Below, piece by piece: positions 21,224-32,301 of a stretch of 64,000 nt of DNA (within the stretch, counting starts at the first letter, position 1; every line of letters begins with the position of its first letter). The notes under the pieces were generated by a model. It was given only the letters and a program-made list of their open reading frames with translations. It ran no database searches and was not told the origin of the DNA. The position numbers and the translations under genes are program-made. The DNA comes from Blastococcus sp. TBT05-19 (lineage in GTDB: Bacteria; Actinomycetota; Actinomycetes; Mycobacteriales; Geodermatophilaceae): contig NZ_QOHI01000007.1 in assembly GCF_003319095.1 (NCBI RefSeq), forward strand, positions 1-64,000, written 5' to 3'.

Positions 21224-22075
21224 TCAGAACAGCACGCTGGAGTACATCCCGACCTCGCGGAAACCGACCCGCGCGTACGACGCCCGGGCACGACCGTTGA
21301 AGTCGTTGACGTAGAGGCTGACGACCGGGGCGATGACCGACCGCGCGTACTCGACCACCGCCGCGGTGCCCGCGGTGCCGATGCCGCGCCCGCGGTGGGC
21401 GGGGGCGACCCAGACGCCCTGGACCTGGCAGGCGGCTCGGGACACCGCGCCGATCTCGGCCTTGAAGATCACCTCGCCGCCCTCGATCCAGGCCAGCGAG
21501 CGGCCGGCCCGGATCAGCTCGGCGACCCGGGCCCGGTACCCGGCACCGCCGTCGGACCGCAGCGGGCTGACGCCGACCTCCTCGGTGAACATCGCGACCG
21601 ACGCCGGCAGCAGCGTCTCCAGCTCCTCGGGCCGGACCGGCCGCACCCGGGGCTCGGGCGCGACGGCCGGTGGCCCGTCGATCGCCAGCAACGGCTGCCG
21701 CGGCCGGTGGTCGCGGCAGGGCCCCCACCAGGGCTCGAGCAGCTGCCACAGCGGTTCGACGGCGCCCGCCGGGCCGACGATGGTGCTGCACCGGCGACCC
21801 GCCCGGCGGGCCCGCTCCGCGAAGGCGGCGGACGACGCCCGCTCCGCGCCGGGGAGGGCGAACGGGATGAGGTTGGCGCCGGCCAGGCACACCGCTTCCA
21901 CCGACCGGCCCGAGCCGAACCCCCAGAGCGGGGCGCCGAGGGCCAGGGCGCCGGTGCCCACCGCCTCCACGCGTCCGGCCAGCCAGCACGTGGCCACCGG
22001 GTCCGTGGCGAGGAGCTCGGTGACGGCGGGCTCGTCGCTCTCGTCGAGGACCCGGGCGGCGGTCGCGCGGAGCAC
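21224..22075 (-). CDS. DUF4081/GNAT N-acetyltransferase
   Basis: A 283-residue protein with an N-terminal DUF4081-like domain and a C-terminal GNAT domain showing the acetyl-CoA motif VWVAPAHRGRGIGTAGTAAVV and ending SLYVNDFNGRARASYARVGF. It matches the Rv2867c type, which is always adjacent to ispG. GTG start 2 bp after the ispG stop. Substrate unknown. Confidence 0.88.
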   Translation of the reverse strand: MLRATAARVLDESDEPAVTELLATDPVATCWLAGRVEAVGTGALALGAPLWGFGSGRSVEAVCLAGANLIPFALPGAERASSAAFAERARRAGRRCSTIVGPAGAVEPLWQLLEPWWGPCRDHRPRQPLLAIDGPPAVAPEPRVRPVRPEELETLLPASVAMFTEEVGVSPLRSDGGAGYRARVAELIRAGRSLAWIEGGEVIFKAEIGAVSRAACQVQGVWVAPAHRGRGIGTAGTAAVVEYARSVIAPVVSLYVNDFNGRARASYARVGFREVGMYSSVLF

Positions 22076-22077
22076 GG

Positions 22078-23238
<1,161 letters not shown>

Positions 23239-23304
23239 GCCGCCCAGTATCCCCCGTCGCCGCCACCGCGCCGCCGACGGCGCTGTGACCTGCGTCGGGC
23301 GCGC

Positions 23305-24672
23305 TCAGCCGAAGCGGATCGGGTTGACGATGTCGGCGACGAACAGCAGCAGCGACAGCGCCAGGAAGACCCCGGCGACGGCGTAGGCCACCGGCATCAG
23401 CCGCGCGATGTCGAACGGCCCCGGGTCGGGCCGGCCGCGCAGCCGGGCCACGCTGGAGCGCGCCTTCTCGTACAGCGCGCCGGCCACGTGCCCGCCGTCG
23501 AGCGGGTAGATCGGCAGCAGGTTGAACAGGAACAGCACTATGTTCATCCCGGCGAGCAGCTGGATGAAGTAGCCGATCTTCTGCGCGGCGGAGAACTGCT
23601 CGTAGGCGAAGACGTCACCGGAGATCCGGCTCACGCCGACCACGCCGATCGGGCCGAGCGGGTCGCGCTCCTCCCCGAGGAAGGTGGCGCGGAACAGCTG
23701 CGGGATGCGCTCGGGGATCTCGGCCAGCCGCTGGACCGAGGTCACCACGATCCGCCCCAGGTGACCCGGCACCTCGGTGATCGACTGGCGCACGTCCCGG
23801 TCGGCCGGGCTGATGCCCACGAAGCCCACGATGCCGGTCGTCTCGCCGTCGTCGGAGAGGTAGGCGAGGTTCTCCGTCGGGGTGACGGTCAGCTCGCGTT
23901 CCCGGCCGTCGCGCTCGACGGTCAGCTCCAGCGGCTGCCCGGCGCTGGTGCGGATCGCCTCCTGGACCTCGTCCCAGCCGACGTCGGTCTCCTGGGAGAC
24001 GGGGTCGCCGTCGATGGCCAGGATCGTGTCGCCGGCGCGCAGGCCGGCCTCGGCGGCCGGGCTGCGGGCGGGGAGGGCGCAGCCCGCGGTCCCCTCCTCG
24101 CAGCGCTGCCCCTCCGGCGTGATCGGGACGGCGCAGGGGTCCTCGGCACCCGCCGTCGCGGCTCCGGCCGGCAGCACGCAGTCCGGCACGCGCGCGATGG
24201 TGGTGGTGATCTCCGGGATGCCGAAGCCGACCAGCACGACGGTGAAGAAGACGACGGCGAGCACCAGGTTGTGGAAGGGCCCGGCGAACATCACGATGAC
24301 CCGCTGCCACCAGGGCTTCTTGTAGAAGACACGGTCGCCGTCGCTGGGCAGGACGTCGTCCAGGGCCGCTCCGCGGACCTCGGCGATGAAGCTGCGCATG
24401 CGGGTGGCCCGCTTGCTCTCGTTCTCCTCGGCCGGCGGGATCATCCCGACGATCCGGATGAAGCCGCCGAGCGGGATCGCCTTGACGCCGTACTCGGTCT
24501 CGCCGCGGCGCCGGGAGTAGATCGTCGGACCGAAGCCCACCATGAACTGCGGCACGCGCATGCCGAACTTCCGGGCCCACCAGAAGTGGCCGGCCTCGTG
24601 GAAGGCGATGGAGAACATCAGGCCGAGGGCGAAGAGGACGATCCCCAGGATCGTCAGCAGGATCCCGCTCAG
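23305..24672 (-). CDS. rseP: M50 site-2 membrane protease (RseP/Rip1-like)
   Basis: Intramembrane zinc protease that cleaves anti-sigma factors and other membrane proteins. HEAGH (HExxH) is in the first helix, a PDZ domain is in the middle (AAEAGLRAGDTILAIDG), and LLPIYPLDGGHV supplies the third ligand. No ATG, GTG or TTG precedes the first helix: the only way to include the full helix is CTG at 24672, which has GGAGG 5 nt upstream and gives (M)SGILLTILGIV and 455 residues. An ATG at 24618 would start inside that helix. The CTG lies 1 bp after the dxr stop. Confidence 0.92.
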   Translation of the reverse strand: MSGILLTILGIVLFALGLMFSIAFHEAGHFWWARKFGMRVPQFMVGFGPTIYSRRRGETEYGVKAIPLGGFIRIVGMIPPAEENESKRATRMRSFIAEVRGAALDDVLPSDGDRVFYKKPWWQRVIVMFAGPFHNLVLAVVFFTVVLVGFGIPEITTTIARVPDCVLPAGAATAGAEDPCAVPITPEGQRCEEGTAGCALPARSPAAEAGLRAGDTILAIDGDPVSQETDVGWDEVQEAIRTSAGQPLELTVERDGRERELTVTPTENLAYLSDDGETTGIVGFVGISPADRDVRQSITEVPGHLGRIVVTSVQRLAEIPERIPQLFRATFLGEERDPLGPIGVVGVSRISGDVFAYEQFSAAQKIGYFIQLLAGMNIVLFLFNLLPIYPLDGGHVAGALYEKARSSVARLRGRPDPGPFDIARLMPVAYAVAGVFLALSLLLFVADIVNPIRFG

Positions 24673-24673
24673 C

Positions 24674-25870
24674 TCAGCCTCCGGCGATCACACCCCGGGC
24701 GTGTTCCCGGGCCCACTTCTCCGCCGCCAGCACGTCGTCGACGCAGGTGGGGACGCCGAGGTCCGGCGCGGCGTCGAGGGTACGCGCGACGAGGTCCACG
24801 ATCCCTGTGAACGACAGGCGACCCGCCACGAACGCGGCGACCGCCTCCTCGTTCGCGGCGTTGTACATGGCCGGCGCGACCCCTCCGGCCTCCCCGGCCG
24901 AGCGGGCCAGCGCGACGGCGGGGAAGGCCGTCTCGTCCAGCGGCAGGAACTCCCAGGTGCTCGCCGCCGACCAGTCCAGCGCGGGCTGCACGTGCGGCAG
25001 CCGCTCCGGCCACGCCAGGGCCAGCGCGATGGGCAGGCGCATGTCCGGCGGGCTGGCCTGCGCGATCGTGGCGCCGTCGGCGAAGGTGACCATCGAGTGC
25101 ACGATCGACTGCGGGTGCACCACGACGTCGATGTCGCCGAACGGGACGCCGAAGAGCAGGTGGGCCTCGATGAGCTCGAGCCCCTTGTTGACCAGCGTCG
25201 CCGAGTTGATCGTGATGACCGGGCCCATGTCCCAGGTCGGGTGGGCCATCGCCTGCTCGACGGTGACCTCGGCGAGCTGCTCGCGGGTGCGCCCGCGGAA
25301 CGGGCCGCCGCTCGCGGTGAGCACCAGGCGGGCGACCTCACCCCGGTCACCGCCCCGCAGGCACTGGGCGATCGCCGAGTGCTCGGAGTCCACCGGCACG
25401 AGCTGCCCGGGGCCGGCCGCGGCGAGCACCAGGTCGCCGCCGGCGATCAGCGACTCCTTGTTCGCCAGCGCCACCGTGCGGCCGGCGCGCAGCGCGGACA
25501 GCGTCGGACCGAGCCCGATCGAGCCGGTGATCCCGTTGAGCACCACGTCGGCCGGGCGGGCGGCGAGCTCCTCGGCCGCGCGCGGGCCGGCGAGGATCTC
25601 GGGCAGGGCGTACTCCCCCTTGTTCCAGCCGCGCTGCGAGGCAGCGGCGTAGAAGGCCAGCTGGAGGTCCTGGGCCGCGGTGGCCCGGGCGACGGCGACG
25701 GTGCGGACGCCGAGGGACAGCGCCTGCTCGGCCAGCGTCGCGACGTCGCCACCCCCGGCGGCCAGCCCGGTGATGCGGACCCGGTCCGGGTTCTGCCGCG
25801 CCACGGCCACCGCCTGCTTGCCGATGGAGCCGGTGGAGCCCAGGAGGGTCACCTCGCGCAGCGCAGTCAC
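24674..25870 (-). CDS. dxr: 1-deoxy-D-xylulose 5-phosphate reductoisomerase
   Basis: First committed step of the MEP pathway, DXP to MEP with NADPH. The 398-residue protein has [11 protein letters not shown] (NADPH binding), [22 protein letters not shown], and TASGGPFRG with the catalytic loop, and the conserved C-terminal [16 protein letters not shown] at 25870 is preceded by AGGATG. Start of the dxr-rseP-ispG-GNAT-PBP cluster. Confidence 0.98.
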   Translation of the reverse strand: MTALREVTLLGSTGSIGKQAVAVARQNPDRVRITGLAAGGGDVATLAEQALSLGVRTVAVARATAAQDLQLAFYAAASQRGWNKGEYALPEILAGPRAAEELAARPADVVLNGITGSIGLGPTLSALRAGRTVALANKESLIAGGDLVLAAAGPGQLVPVDSEHSAIAQCLRGGDRGEVARLVLTASGGPFRGRTREQLAEVTVEQAMAHPTWDMGPVITINSATLVNKGLELIEAHLLFGVPFGDIDVVVHPQSIVHSMVTFADGATIAQASPPDMRLPIALALAWPERLPHVQPALDWSAASTWEFLPLDETAFPAVALARSAGEAGGVAPAMYNAANEEAVAAFVAGRLSFTGIVDLVARTLDAAPDLGVPTCVDDVLAAEKWAREHARGVIAGG

Positions 25871-25945
25871 GCCCGCATCCTCCCCGACCCGCCGCACGGG
25901 CGCCCTCGACGGGTGTCCCGCCCGGGCTCCTGCCAGAATGACGGC

Positions 25946-26248
25946 GTGACCGAGGCATTCCACTCCCCGTCGACCCAGCGGGTCAGCCAGCCCGGACGTG
26001 AAGAGGCTGTCGTCCGCGCGGGTGCCCACCCCGTCGAGCACGAGAGCCCCGCCGACTGGGGCTGGCACGGCGAGACCGGCAAGTGGGGCCAGATCGGCGG
26101 CTGGATCGCGACGGCCGTGATCCTGACCTACCTCATCGGCAACCACGAGGGCCGCGTCGAGGACCTGTGGCTCTACGCCACCGCGGGGCTCATGGCCCTG
26201 ATCCTCATCTGGGACCTGCGTCGCAAGAAGACCGCCTGGCGCCGCTGA
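25946..26248 (+). CDS. DUF2631 membrane protein
   Basis: A 100-residue protein with the DUF2631 pattern: [10 protein letters not shown], a first helix ending in [16 protein letters not shown] and a second helix ending IWDLRRKK. Two membrane spans. The GTG lies 6 nt after a CAGAAT -10-like hexamer (25935-25940), so a leaderless transcript is possible. Divergent from dxr and closed by a strong terminator. Function unknown. Confidence 0.85.
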   Translation: MTEAFHSPSTQRVSQPGREEAVVRAGAHPVEHESPADWGWHGETGKWGQIGGWIATAVILTYLIGNHEGRVEDLWLYATAGLMALILIWDLRRKKTAWRR

Positions 26249-26260
26249 ACACTTCTCGAC

Positions 26261-26291
26261 GAAGGCCCGCTCCGGTTCGGAGCGGGCCTTC
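26261..26291 (+). terminator. Strong bidirectional-type terminator hairpin
   Basis: A perfect 14-bp stem (GAAGGCCCGCTCCG with CGGAGCGGGCCTTC) with a 3-nt loop, 12 nt after the DUF2631 stop codon. Followed by CGTTGTCG rather than a T-run. It separates DUF2631 from the surface-protein gene. Confidence 0.85.
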
Positions 26292-26435
26292 GTTGTCGAT
26301 TGGCAACTATGTGCGCGGAACGGCGTCTGGTTCGTCGACCATGAGCGCGGTTCCGCCCGGTTCTCGTAGCGCGGTGGCGACAAGATCGACGAACACGTCC
26401 GGGACGTCCGGACCGTTCGCCAGCCGGAGAGCCTC

Positions 26436-27275
26436 ATGTCCCGCCTCAACCTGCGCCGCCTTCTCACCGGCGCCCTGGCCGGCGCGGTCGTGGCCGGGGT
26501 CGGTGCCCTGGCCGCACCGGCCGCCTCCGCCGCCGACCTGCCGCGCCCGGTCGTCTCCCACACCGTCGTGCAGGCCAACGAGCACTTCACGGTCAGCGTC
26601 ACCGGCTGCACCGCTCGCCCCGGCGGCTCGAAGCCGTGGCTGACCCTCACGTCCCCCGACACGCCGCTGCTGGGCGACGGTGGGCAGAGCTACCCGGACG
26701 GGAGCTTCGAGTTCCGGGAGGTGTTCGGTCCCGCCACCCCTAAGGGGACCTACCGGATCCAGGTGGTCTGCGACGACTACCTCGGACAGCGCTCGTACCC
26801 GCTCGCCGCCATCACCTTCGGCGCGCTGCCGGTGCCCGCCGAGTGCGCCTCGGGCTGCGCCACGGTCGGACCGGGGCAGAGCATCGCCCCTGCGGCCGGG
26901 GTCGTCCCTGGCGGCAAGCTCGCCCTCCTGCTCACCGGGTACCTGCCGCTCGAGAAGGTGCGGCTCGCGCTGCACTCGACGCCGCAGGACCTCGGGGAGG
27001 ACCAAGCTGACGCGAGCGGCAGGATGGCCTTCGCGCTGACCGTGCCCGCCGGGACCCCTGCCGGCCTGCACCACCTGGTCGTCACCCGTGCCGACGGCAG
27101 CACGGTGCGCTACCCCGTCACCGTCGCGGCCGCGCCGGCGGCTGCCCGGCCCACGCTCGCGAACACCGGAGCGGACGTGACCCTTCCGCTGGTGATCGGC
27201 GGGGCACTGGTCGTGGCGGGAGCCGGCGCCATCGTCGCCGCCCGTGGACGCGGCCGTCAGGGCGCCAGCGCCTGA
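26436..27275 (+). CDS. Secreted surface protein with LANTG sortase signal
   Basis: A 279-residue protein with a clear Sec signal peptide ([20 protein letters not shown], cleavage after AASA), an all-beta extracellular region, and at the C-terminus LANTG, a hydrophobic helix and an RGRGRQ tail. LAxTG is the sorting signal of class E sortases in high-GC actinobacteria, so the protein is probably wall-anchored. The two Cys pairs ([17 protein letters not shown]) may form disulfides. No sortase gene is in the window. It is 2 bp upstream of an LCP gene. Confidence 0.8.
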   Translation: MSRLNLRRLLTGALAGAVVAGVGALAAPAASAADLPRPVVSHTVVQANEHFTVSVTGCTARPGGSKPWLTLTSPDTPLLGDGGQSYPDGSFEFREVFGPATPKGTYRIQVVCDDYLGQRSYPLAAITFGALPVPAECASGCATVGPGQSIAPAAGVVPGGKLALLLTGYLPLEKVRLALHSTPQDLGEDQADASGRMAFALTVPAGTPAGLHHLVVTRADGSTVRYPVTVAAAPAAARPTLANTGADVTLPLVIGGALVVAGAGAIVAARGRGRQGASA

Positions 27276-27277
27276 GC

Positions 27278-28252
27278 GTGACCGACGATCTCCCGGCGGA
27301 AGCCGGCCGGAGCTCCTCCGGCCGGCTTCCGTCGCGTCGCGCCGCCGTCCGCCGACGGTCCTGGCTCGCGGCTGGGTCGCTGCTGCTCGTGGCCGGGGCG
27401 CTGGTCCTCGACGCGGCGGTGCTCGCCGCGCGCGTCGACCGCGTCCCCGTCGAGCTCCGCGAGGGCCCGGGCACGACGTGGGTGCTGATCGGTGAGGACT
27501 CCCGCGCCGACCTCCCGACGGGCATGGCGGCGGGCGACGTCGGCACCCCCGAGCAGGTGCCCGGCAGCCGGGCGGACGTCGTCCTCGTGCTCCACTCGTC
27601 CGGCGAGCGCACGACCGTCCTGTCCGTCCCGCGCGACGTCGTGGTCTCCACCCCGACCGGTGGAGGGCGGCTGGCGCTCACGTGGCTCGACGGGCCGCAG
27701 GCCACGGTCGACGCGTTGTGCTCTCTCGGCATCCCCACCGACCACCTGGTCAGCGTCGACCTCGCCGGCTTCGCTGCCGTCGTCGACGCGCTCGGCGGCC
27801 TGGAGGTCGATGTCCCCGCGGCTGTGCGGGATCCCCTCGCGGAACTCGATCTGGCCCGGGCCGGTGTCCAGCACGTCGACGGCCGGACCGCCCTGGCGCT
27901 GGTCCGCTCCCGCCAGCCGGAGGAACTGCGCGCGGACACCTGGGTACCGGCACCTGCCGACCCCGACGTCCGCGCCCGGACCGCCGCAGGTTTGGTGCAG
28001 GCGCTCTCGGCGGCCGCCGACGACGCCCGTCTGCGACCCTGGCGTCTTCAGGCGACGGCCTGGGCGGCCTCGGACGCGCTGACCGTGGACGAGGGGACGT
28101 CGGCCGGCGAGCTGGCGGCGCTCGCCTCTGCGGACCTCGGCCCGGTGTCCGTCCTCCCGGTCGGCGACCCGGTGAACGGCACCCTCGCGCGCTTCCCGAC
28201 CGAGGAGACCGCGGCGGCCGTGGCTGCCGCTGGGTTGTCCTGCGACGCCTGA
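27278..28252 (+). CDS. LytR-CpsA-Psr (LCP) family protein
   Basis: A 324-residue protein with an N-terminal cytoplasmic stretch, one membrane helix (SWLAAGSLLLVAGALVLDAAVLA), and an LCP domain: LIGEDSRAD, GSRADVVLVLH, VLSVPRDVVV and ALALVRSR, which carry the conserved Asp/Arg residues for pyrophosphate binding. LCP enzymes transfer glycopolymers to peptidoglycan. It follows the LANTG protein by 2 bp, suggesting a common cell-wall role. GTG start. Confidence 0.9.
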   Translation: MTDDLPAEAGRSSSGRLPSRRAAVRRRSWLAAGSLLLVAGALVLDAAVLAARVDRVPVELREGPGTTWVLIGEDSRADLPTGMAAGDVGTPEQVPGSRADVVLVLHSSGERTTVLSVPRDVVVSTPTGGGRLALTWLDGPQATVDALCSLGIPTDHLVSVDLAGFAAVVDALGGLEVDVPAAVRDPLAELDLARAGVQHVDGRTALALVRSRQPEELRADTWVPAPADPDVRARTAAGLVQALSAAADDARLRPWRLQATAWAASDALTVDEGTSAGELAALASADLGPVSVLPVGDPVNGTLARFPTEETAAAVAAAGLSCDA

Positions 28253-28259
28253 CCCCGGG

Positions 28260-28991
28260 TCAGGAGACGGCGACGCCGATCGCCGACCCGATCAGGTAGG
28301 TGATCCCTGCCGCGACCGCGCCGAACAGCAGCTGGCGCAGCCCGGCGTACCACCACGCGCGCGGGGTGAAGCGGGCCGAGATCGCCCCTGCCGCGAACAG
28401 GCCCACGCCCCCGCAGACCAGCGCCGCCCACAGCAGCGAGGAACCGAGCAGGAACGGCACGAGCGGGATCAGGGCCCCCGTGGCGAAGGTGAGGAACGAC
28501 GAGACCGCGGCGACCGACGGGGACGGCTTGTCCTCCGGGTTGAGGCCGAGCTCGGCGACCACGTGCAGGCGCAGCGCCGTCTCGGGGTCGCGGGACAGCT
28601 GGACGGCGACCTCGTGCGCCAGCCGTTCATCGACGCCCCGCACGCGCAGCATCGCGATCAGCTCGGCGAGCTCCCCCTCGGGGTTGCGCTCGAGCTCGCG
28701 CCGCTCCTTCTCGACCTCCAGGTCGAGCTGCTCGTTCTGGGTCTTCACCGAGGTGTACTCGCCCAGCGCCATGGAGATGGCGCCGGCCACCAGGCTCGCG
28801 ACGCCGGAGAGCACGATCGCCCGGGACGACGCCCCGCCGCCCCCGACACCGGCGACCAGCGCGGTGTTCGTGACCAGCCCGTCCATGGCGCCGAAGACGG
28901 CGGCCCGCAGCCACCCTCCCGAGACGTCAGCGTGGCTGTGCTCGTGCGCCTCGGCCGTCGACGGGGGTGGGGTCGGGGCGCCGGCGGTCAC
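28260..28991 (-). CDS. VIT1/CCC1 family metal transporter
   Basis: A 243-residue membrane protein. The family signature [20 protein letters not shown] and the following [16 protein letters not shown] are present, then a charged cytoplasmic helical insert ([19 protein letters not shown]) that in plant VIT1 binds metal, then three more helices. Likely exports or stores Fe2+/Mn2+. GTG start overlapping the rlmN stop (GTGA). Confidence 0.9.
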   Translation of the reverse strand: MTAGAPTPPPSTAEAHEHSHADVSGGWLRAAVFGAMDGLVTNTALVAGVGGGGASSRAIVLSGVASLVAGAISMALGEYTSVKTQNEQLDLEVEKERRELERNPEGELAELIAMLRVRGVDERLAHEVAVQLSRDPETALRLHVVAELGLNPEDKPSPSVAAVSSFLTFATGALIPLVPFLLGSSLLWAALVCGGVGLFAAGAISARFTPRAWWYAGLRQLLFGAVAAGITYLIGSAIGVAVS

Positions 28992-30187
28992 TCCTGGTCC
29001 GCCTCGGCCCCCAGCGGCACGGGCGCCTCGACCGGCTCGACCGACGGGGTGGCGACGGCGACGCTCGGCACGCCCTCGACCTGGTCGGCTGCGGCCAGCT
29101 GCCCGCAGGCGCCGTCGATGTCCTGCCCGCGGGTGTCGCGCACCGTCGTCGGCACGCCGGCCGCGCGCAGGCGGGCGACGAACTCGCGCTGCGCCGGCAG
29201 GGGGCTGGCGTCCCACCTGCTGCCCGGGGTCGGGTTGAGCGGGATGAGGTTCACGTGCGCGAGCCGTCCGGCCAGCAGCTTGCCGAGCAGGTCGGCGCGG
29301 AAGGGCTGGTCGTTGACGTCGCGGATCAGCGCGTACTCGATGGAGTAGCGGCGGCCGGTCTTCCGCGCGTAGGCGTCGGCGGCGTCCACCACCTCACCGA
29401 CGTTCCAGCGGGTGTTGATCGGCACGAGGGTGTCGCGCAGCTCGTCGTCCGGGGCGTGCAGGCTGACCGCGAGGGTGACGTTGCGGCCCTCCTCGGTCAG
29501 CTTCCGGATCGCCGGCACCAGGCCGACGGTGGAGACGGTGACGGAGCGCTGCGACAGCCCCAGGCCGTGCGGGGCCGGGGTGAGCAGCGCGTCCAAGGTC
29601 TTGCGGACGCGGGCGTAGTTGGCCAGCGGCTCGCCCATGCCCATGAAGACGACGTTGGACAGCCGGCCGGGGCCGCCGTCGAGCTCGCCGTTGGCCATCG
29701 CGGCCGAGGCGGCGACCGCCTGGCCGATGATCTCGGCGGCCGAGAGGTTGCGGGTGAGCCCCTGCTGGCCGGTGGCGCAGAACGGGCAGGCCATGCCGCA
29801 GCCGGCCTGGCTGGAGATGCAGACGGTGGCCCGGTCGGGGTAGCGCATGAGCACGCTCTCGACCAGCGCGCCGTCGTGCAGCCTCCACAGCGTCTTGCGG
29901 GTGCGGCCGTCGTCGGCGGTCTGGTGCCGCACGACGGTCAGCAGGCCCGGCAGCAGCGCCTCGGTGAGCGTCTCGCGGACCGCCGCCGGGACGTCGGTCA
30001 TCTGCGCCGGGTCGGTGACCCCGCGGTAGAAGTGCCGGGCCAGCTGGTCGGCCCGGAACGCCGGCTGGCCGAGCTCGGACACCGCCGCGCGGGCCTCCTC
30101 GCGGGTGAGGTCGGCGAGGTGGCGGGGCGGCATGCCGCGGCGGGGGGCGTCGAAGACCAGGGGCAGGGCAGTCATGGCGTCGTCCAT
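28988..30187 (-). CDS. rlmN: Dual-specificity 23S rRNA/tRNA adenosine-C2 methyltransferase
   Basis: Radical-SAM enzyme methylating A2503 of 23S rRNA and A37 of tRNAs. The 399-residue protein has the cluster motif [17 protein letters not shown], and the resolving-cysteine region with [17 protein letters not shown]. The C-terminus has an extra 40-residue Val/Pro-rich tail. ATG at 30187 is preceded by CAGGAG at 7 nt. Confidence 0.96.
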   Translation of the reverse strand: MDDAMTALPLVFDAPRRGMPPRHLADLTREEARAAVSELGQPAFRADQLARHFYRGVTDPAQMTDVPAAVRETLTEALLPGLLTVVRHQTADDGRTRKTLWRLHDGALVESVLMRYPDRATVCISSQAGCGMACPFCATGQQGLTRNLSAAEIIGQAVAASAAMANGELDGGPGRLSNVVFMGMGEPLANYARVRKTLDALLTPAPHGLGLSQRSVTVSTVGLVPAIRKLTEEGRNVTLAVSLHAPDDELRDTLVPINTRWNVGEVVDAADAYARKTGRRYSIEYALIRDVNDQPFRADLLGKLLAGRLAHVNLIPLNPTPGSRWDASPLPAQREFVARLRAAGVPTTVRDTRGQDIDGACGQLAAADQVEGVPSVAVATPSVEPVEAPVPLGAEADQE

Positions 30188-30267
30188 GGTCCCACTCCTG
30201 GGCGGTGTGGTCCCGCTCCGGAGACCGAACTCACGCGGGAGGGGTGGATCCCTGGCAGGGTCGGGCC

Positions 30268-31035
30268 ATGAGCCGGCTCGCCGACGTGGACCTCTCCCTC
30301 GCCCTGGAGAAGAAGGAGGGCAAGGAGCAGCTGGCCGAGGCGCAGGCGCGGCTGGTGCACCTGCGGCTGCTCCTGGGCGGGCAGATCGGTTCCGGCGAGC
30401 TCGGCCCGCCCCTGCTGGTGCTCTTCGAGGGCTGGGACGCGTCGGGCAAGGGCGGGGCGATCCAGCGGCTGGTCGGCGAGCTCGACCTGCGGCACGTGCG
30501 GGTGGCGCAGTTCGCCGCTCCCACCCGCGACGAGAAGCGGCACCACTTCCTGTGGCGCTTCTGGCCGGTGCTGCCGGGCTGGGGCGGCATGGCCGTGCTC
30601 GACCGCACCTGGTACGGCCGGGTGCTCGTCGAGCGCGTGGAGGGCTTCGCGACCGAGGAGGCGTGGCGTCGGGCGTACGGGGAGATCGTCGACCTGGAGA
30701 CGTCCCTGGCCGCCGAGGGCACGATCCTGGTGAAGTTCTGGCTGCACGTCTCCCCCGAGGAGCAGCTGCGCCGGTTCGAGAGCCGGCGGGCCGACCCCTA
30801 CAAGGCCTGGAAGCTCACCGACGAGGACTGGCGCAACCGGGAGAAGAGGGCCGAGTACGAGGCGGCCGTCGAGGAGATGCTGGAGCGCACCTCCACCGAC
30901 ATCGCCCCGTGGCACGTGATCGCCGGCGACGACAAGCGGTGGGCCCGCGTCGCCGTCGTCCGCACCGTCTGCGAGGCGATCGAGCGCGCGCTGCACGTGC
31001 GGGGCATCGACCCCGACCCGCCGCTGACCGGCTGA
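30268..31035 (+). CDS. Polyphosphate kinase 2 family protein
   Basis: A 255-residue P-loop kinase of the PPK2 family, which phosphorylates nucleotides with polyphosphate. Walker [15 protein letters not shown] is near residue 60; [19 protein letters not shown] and the lid motif [17 protein letters not shown] follow. Start at ATG 30268 chosen from domain length. Divergent from rlmN over an 80-bp gap with no clear promoter. Confidence 0.92.
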   Translation: MSRLADVDLSLALEKKEGKEQLAEAQARLVHLRLLLGGQIGSGELGPPLLVLFEGWDASGKGGAIQRLVGELDLRHVRVAQFAAPTRDEKRHHFLWRFWPVLPGWGGMAVLDRTWYGRVLVERVEGFATEEAWRRAYGEIVDLETSLAAEGTILVKFWLHVSPEEQLRRFESRRADPYKAWKLTDEDWRNREKRAEYEAAVEEMLERTSTDIAPWHVIAGDDKRWARVAVVRTVCEAIERALHVRGIDPDPPLTG

Positions 31036-31039
31036 CCGG

Positions 31040-31657
31040 CTATCCCTGCGCCGGCGCGACCGGCTGGCGGAGGATCGTGCGCCGCTTCGCCGGTGCCGTC
31101 CTGCGCGGGTCGGAGAGGTAGATCTCGTGGTGCTCCCCGGTCATCCGGAACCCGGCGCCGGGGACGACGACGTCGTGCAGGTGGGCGAGCACCCCGGCCT
31201 CGTCGTCGAAGGACCCCACGTGCAGCGTCTGCACGCACCGGCCCTCGGCCAGCGTCTCGAGCCGCACGTCGTCCAGGCGGGCCGGACGCCTCCTCAACCG
31301 TTCCGGAGCCGCGTCGAACTGCTCCCGGCCGATCCACTCCGGGACCAGGATCATCAGGGTCCAGTTCCACCGCGCCTTGTCCCGCGCCGCGGTGAAGGAG
31401 GCCATGTCCTCGGCCCACCACAGCCCCTCGAGCGGCGGGACGACGTAGTCGCGGCCCAGGGCCTTGCCGGCGAACTTGAGCGCGTAGGCCACCGGGTACG
31501 GCGCCTCCACCGCCTCGGTGAACGCCGGCGCGGTGTTCGGGTCCCCGGAGCCGTCGATCATCAGGTACCGCAGGTCGGGGACGTCCAGGACGCGGAACTC
31601 CCCTCGCCGGGCGCGGTAGCCGTCCAGCTCCCGCCTGAGGTCGACCTTGCCGGTCAC
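31040..31657 (-). CDS. GyrI-like small-molecule-binding domain protein
   Basis: A 205-residue protein with the GyrI-like pattern: LRYLMIDGSGDPN, FTEAVEAPYPVAYALKF, LEGLWWAED and the C-terminal EHHEIYLSDPRRTAPAKRRTILRQPV. This family (DUF1801/GyrI-like hydrolase group) binds or hydrolyses small molecules. GTG start overlapping the SpoU methylase stop (GTGA). Confidence 0.82.
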   Translation of the reverse strand: MTGKVDLRRELDGYRARRGEFRVLDVPDLRYLMIDGSGDPNTAPAFTEAVEAPYPVAYALKFAGKALGRDYVVPPLEGLWWAEDMASFTAARDKARWNWTLMILVPEWIGREQFDAAPERLRRRPARLDDVRLETLAEGRCVQTLHVGSFDDEAGVLAHLHDVVVPGAGFRMTGEHHEIYLSDPRRTAPAKRRTILRQPVAPAQG

Positions 31658-32301
31658 GGCCGGCCGACGCCGGCGTGCTCGCGCACCCACGCGTGCATGG
31701 CGATGCCCGCGGCCACGCCGGCGTTGATCGACCGGGTGGAGCCGAACTGGGCGATCGACACCGTCATCGCCGCCCCCTCCCGGGCCTCCGGGGTCAGCCC
31801 CGGACCCTCCTGGCCGAACAGCAGCACGCACCGCTCGGGCAGCCGTGCGGTCTCGATCGGCACCGCGCCGGGGCCGTTGTCCACGGCGACCACCGCCAGC
31901 CCCTGCTCGGCGGCGAACGCCAGGAGGCCGCCGACGTCGGCGTGGTGGCGCAGGTGCTGGTAGCGGTCGGTGACCATGGCCCCGCGCCGGTTCCACCGGC
32001 GCCGTCCGACGACGTGCACCTCCGCGGCGAGGAAGGCGTTGGCGGTGCGCACCACCGTTCCGATGTTCAGGTCGTGCCCGAAGTTCTCGATGGCGACGTG
32101 GAACGGGTGCCGGCGCCGGTCGAGGTCGGCGACGATCGCCTCCACCGTCCAGTACCGGTAGCGGTCCACGACGTTGCGCCGGTCGCCCTCGGCCAGCAGC
32201 TGCGGGTCGTAGCGCGGGGCTTGCGGCCACGGCCCCTCCCACGGGCCGACGCCGACCGTCGTCCCCCAGTCGGTGGGGCCGGCCGGGATCTCGTCGGTCA
32301 C
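31654..32301 (-). CDS. SpoU/TrmH-family RNA 2'-O-methyltransferase
   Basis: A 215-residue SPOUT enzyme with motif 1 NIGTVVRTANAFLAAEVHVVG, motif 2 VLLFGQEGPGLTPEA and motif 3 SIAQFGSTRSINAGVAAGIAM; all three are complete and build the trefoil-knot SAM site. An unusually long N-terminal segment (WGTTVGVGPWEGPWPQAPRY) precedes it. The target RNA is not clear. GTG start, GTGA overlap with DUF2332. Confidence 0.9.
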   Translation of the reverse strand: MTDEIPAGPTDWGTTVGVGPWEGPWPQAPRYDPQLLAEGDRRNVVDRYRYWTVEAIVADLDRRRHPFHVAIENFGHDLNIGTVVRTANAFLAAEVHVVGRRRWNRRGAMVTDRYQHLRHHADVGGLLAFAAEQGLAVVAVDNGPGAVPIETARLPERCVLLFGQEGPGLTPEAREGAAMTVSIAQFGSTRSINAGVAAGIAMHAWVREHAGVGRP

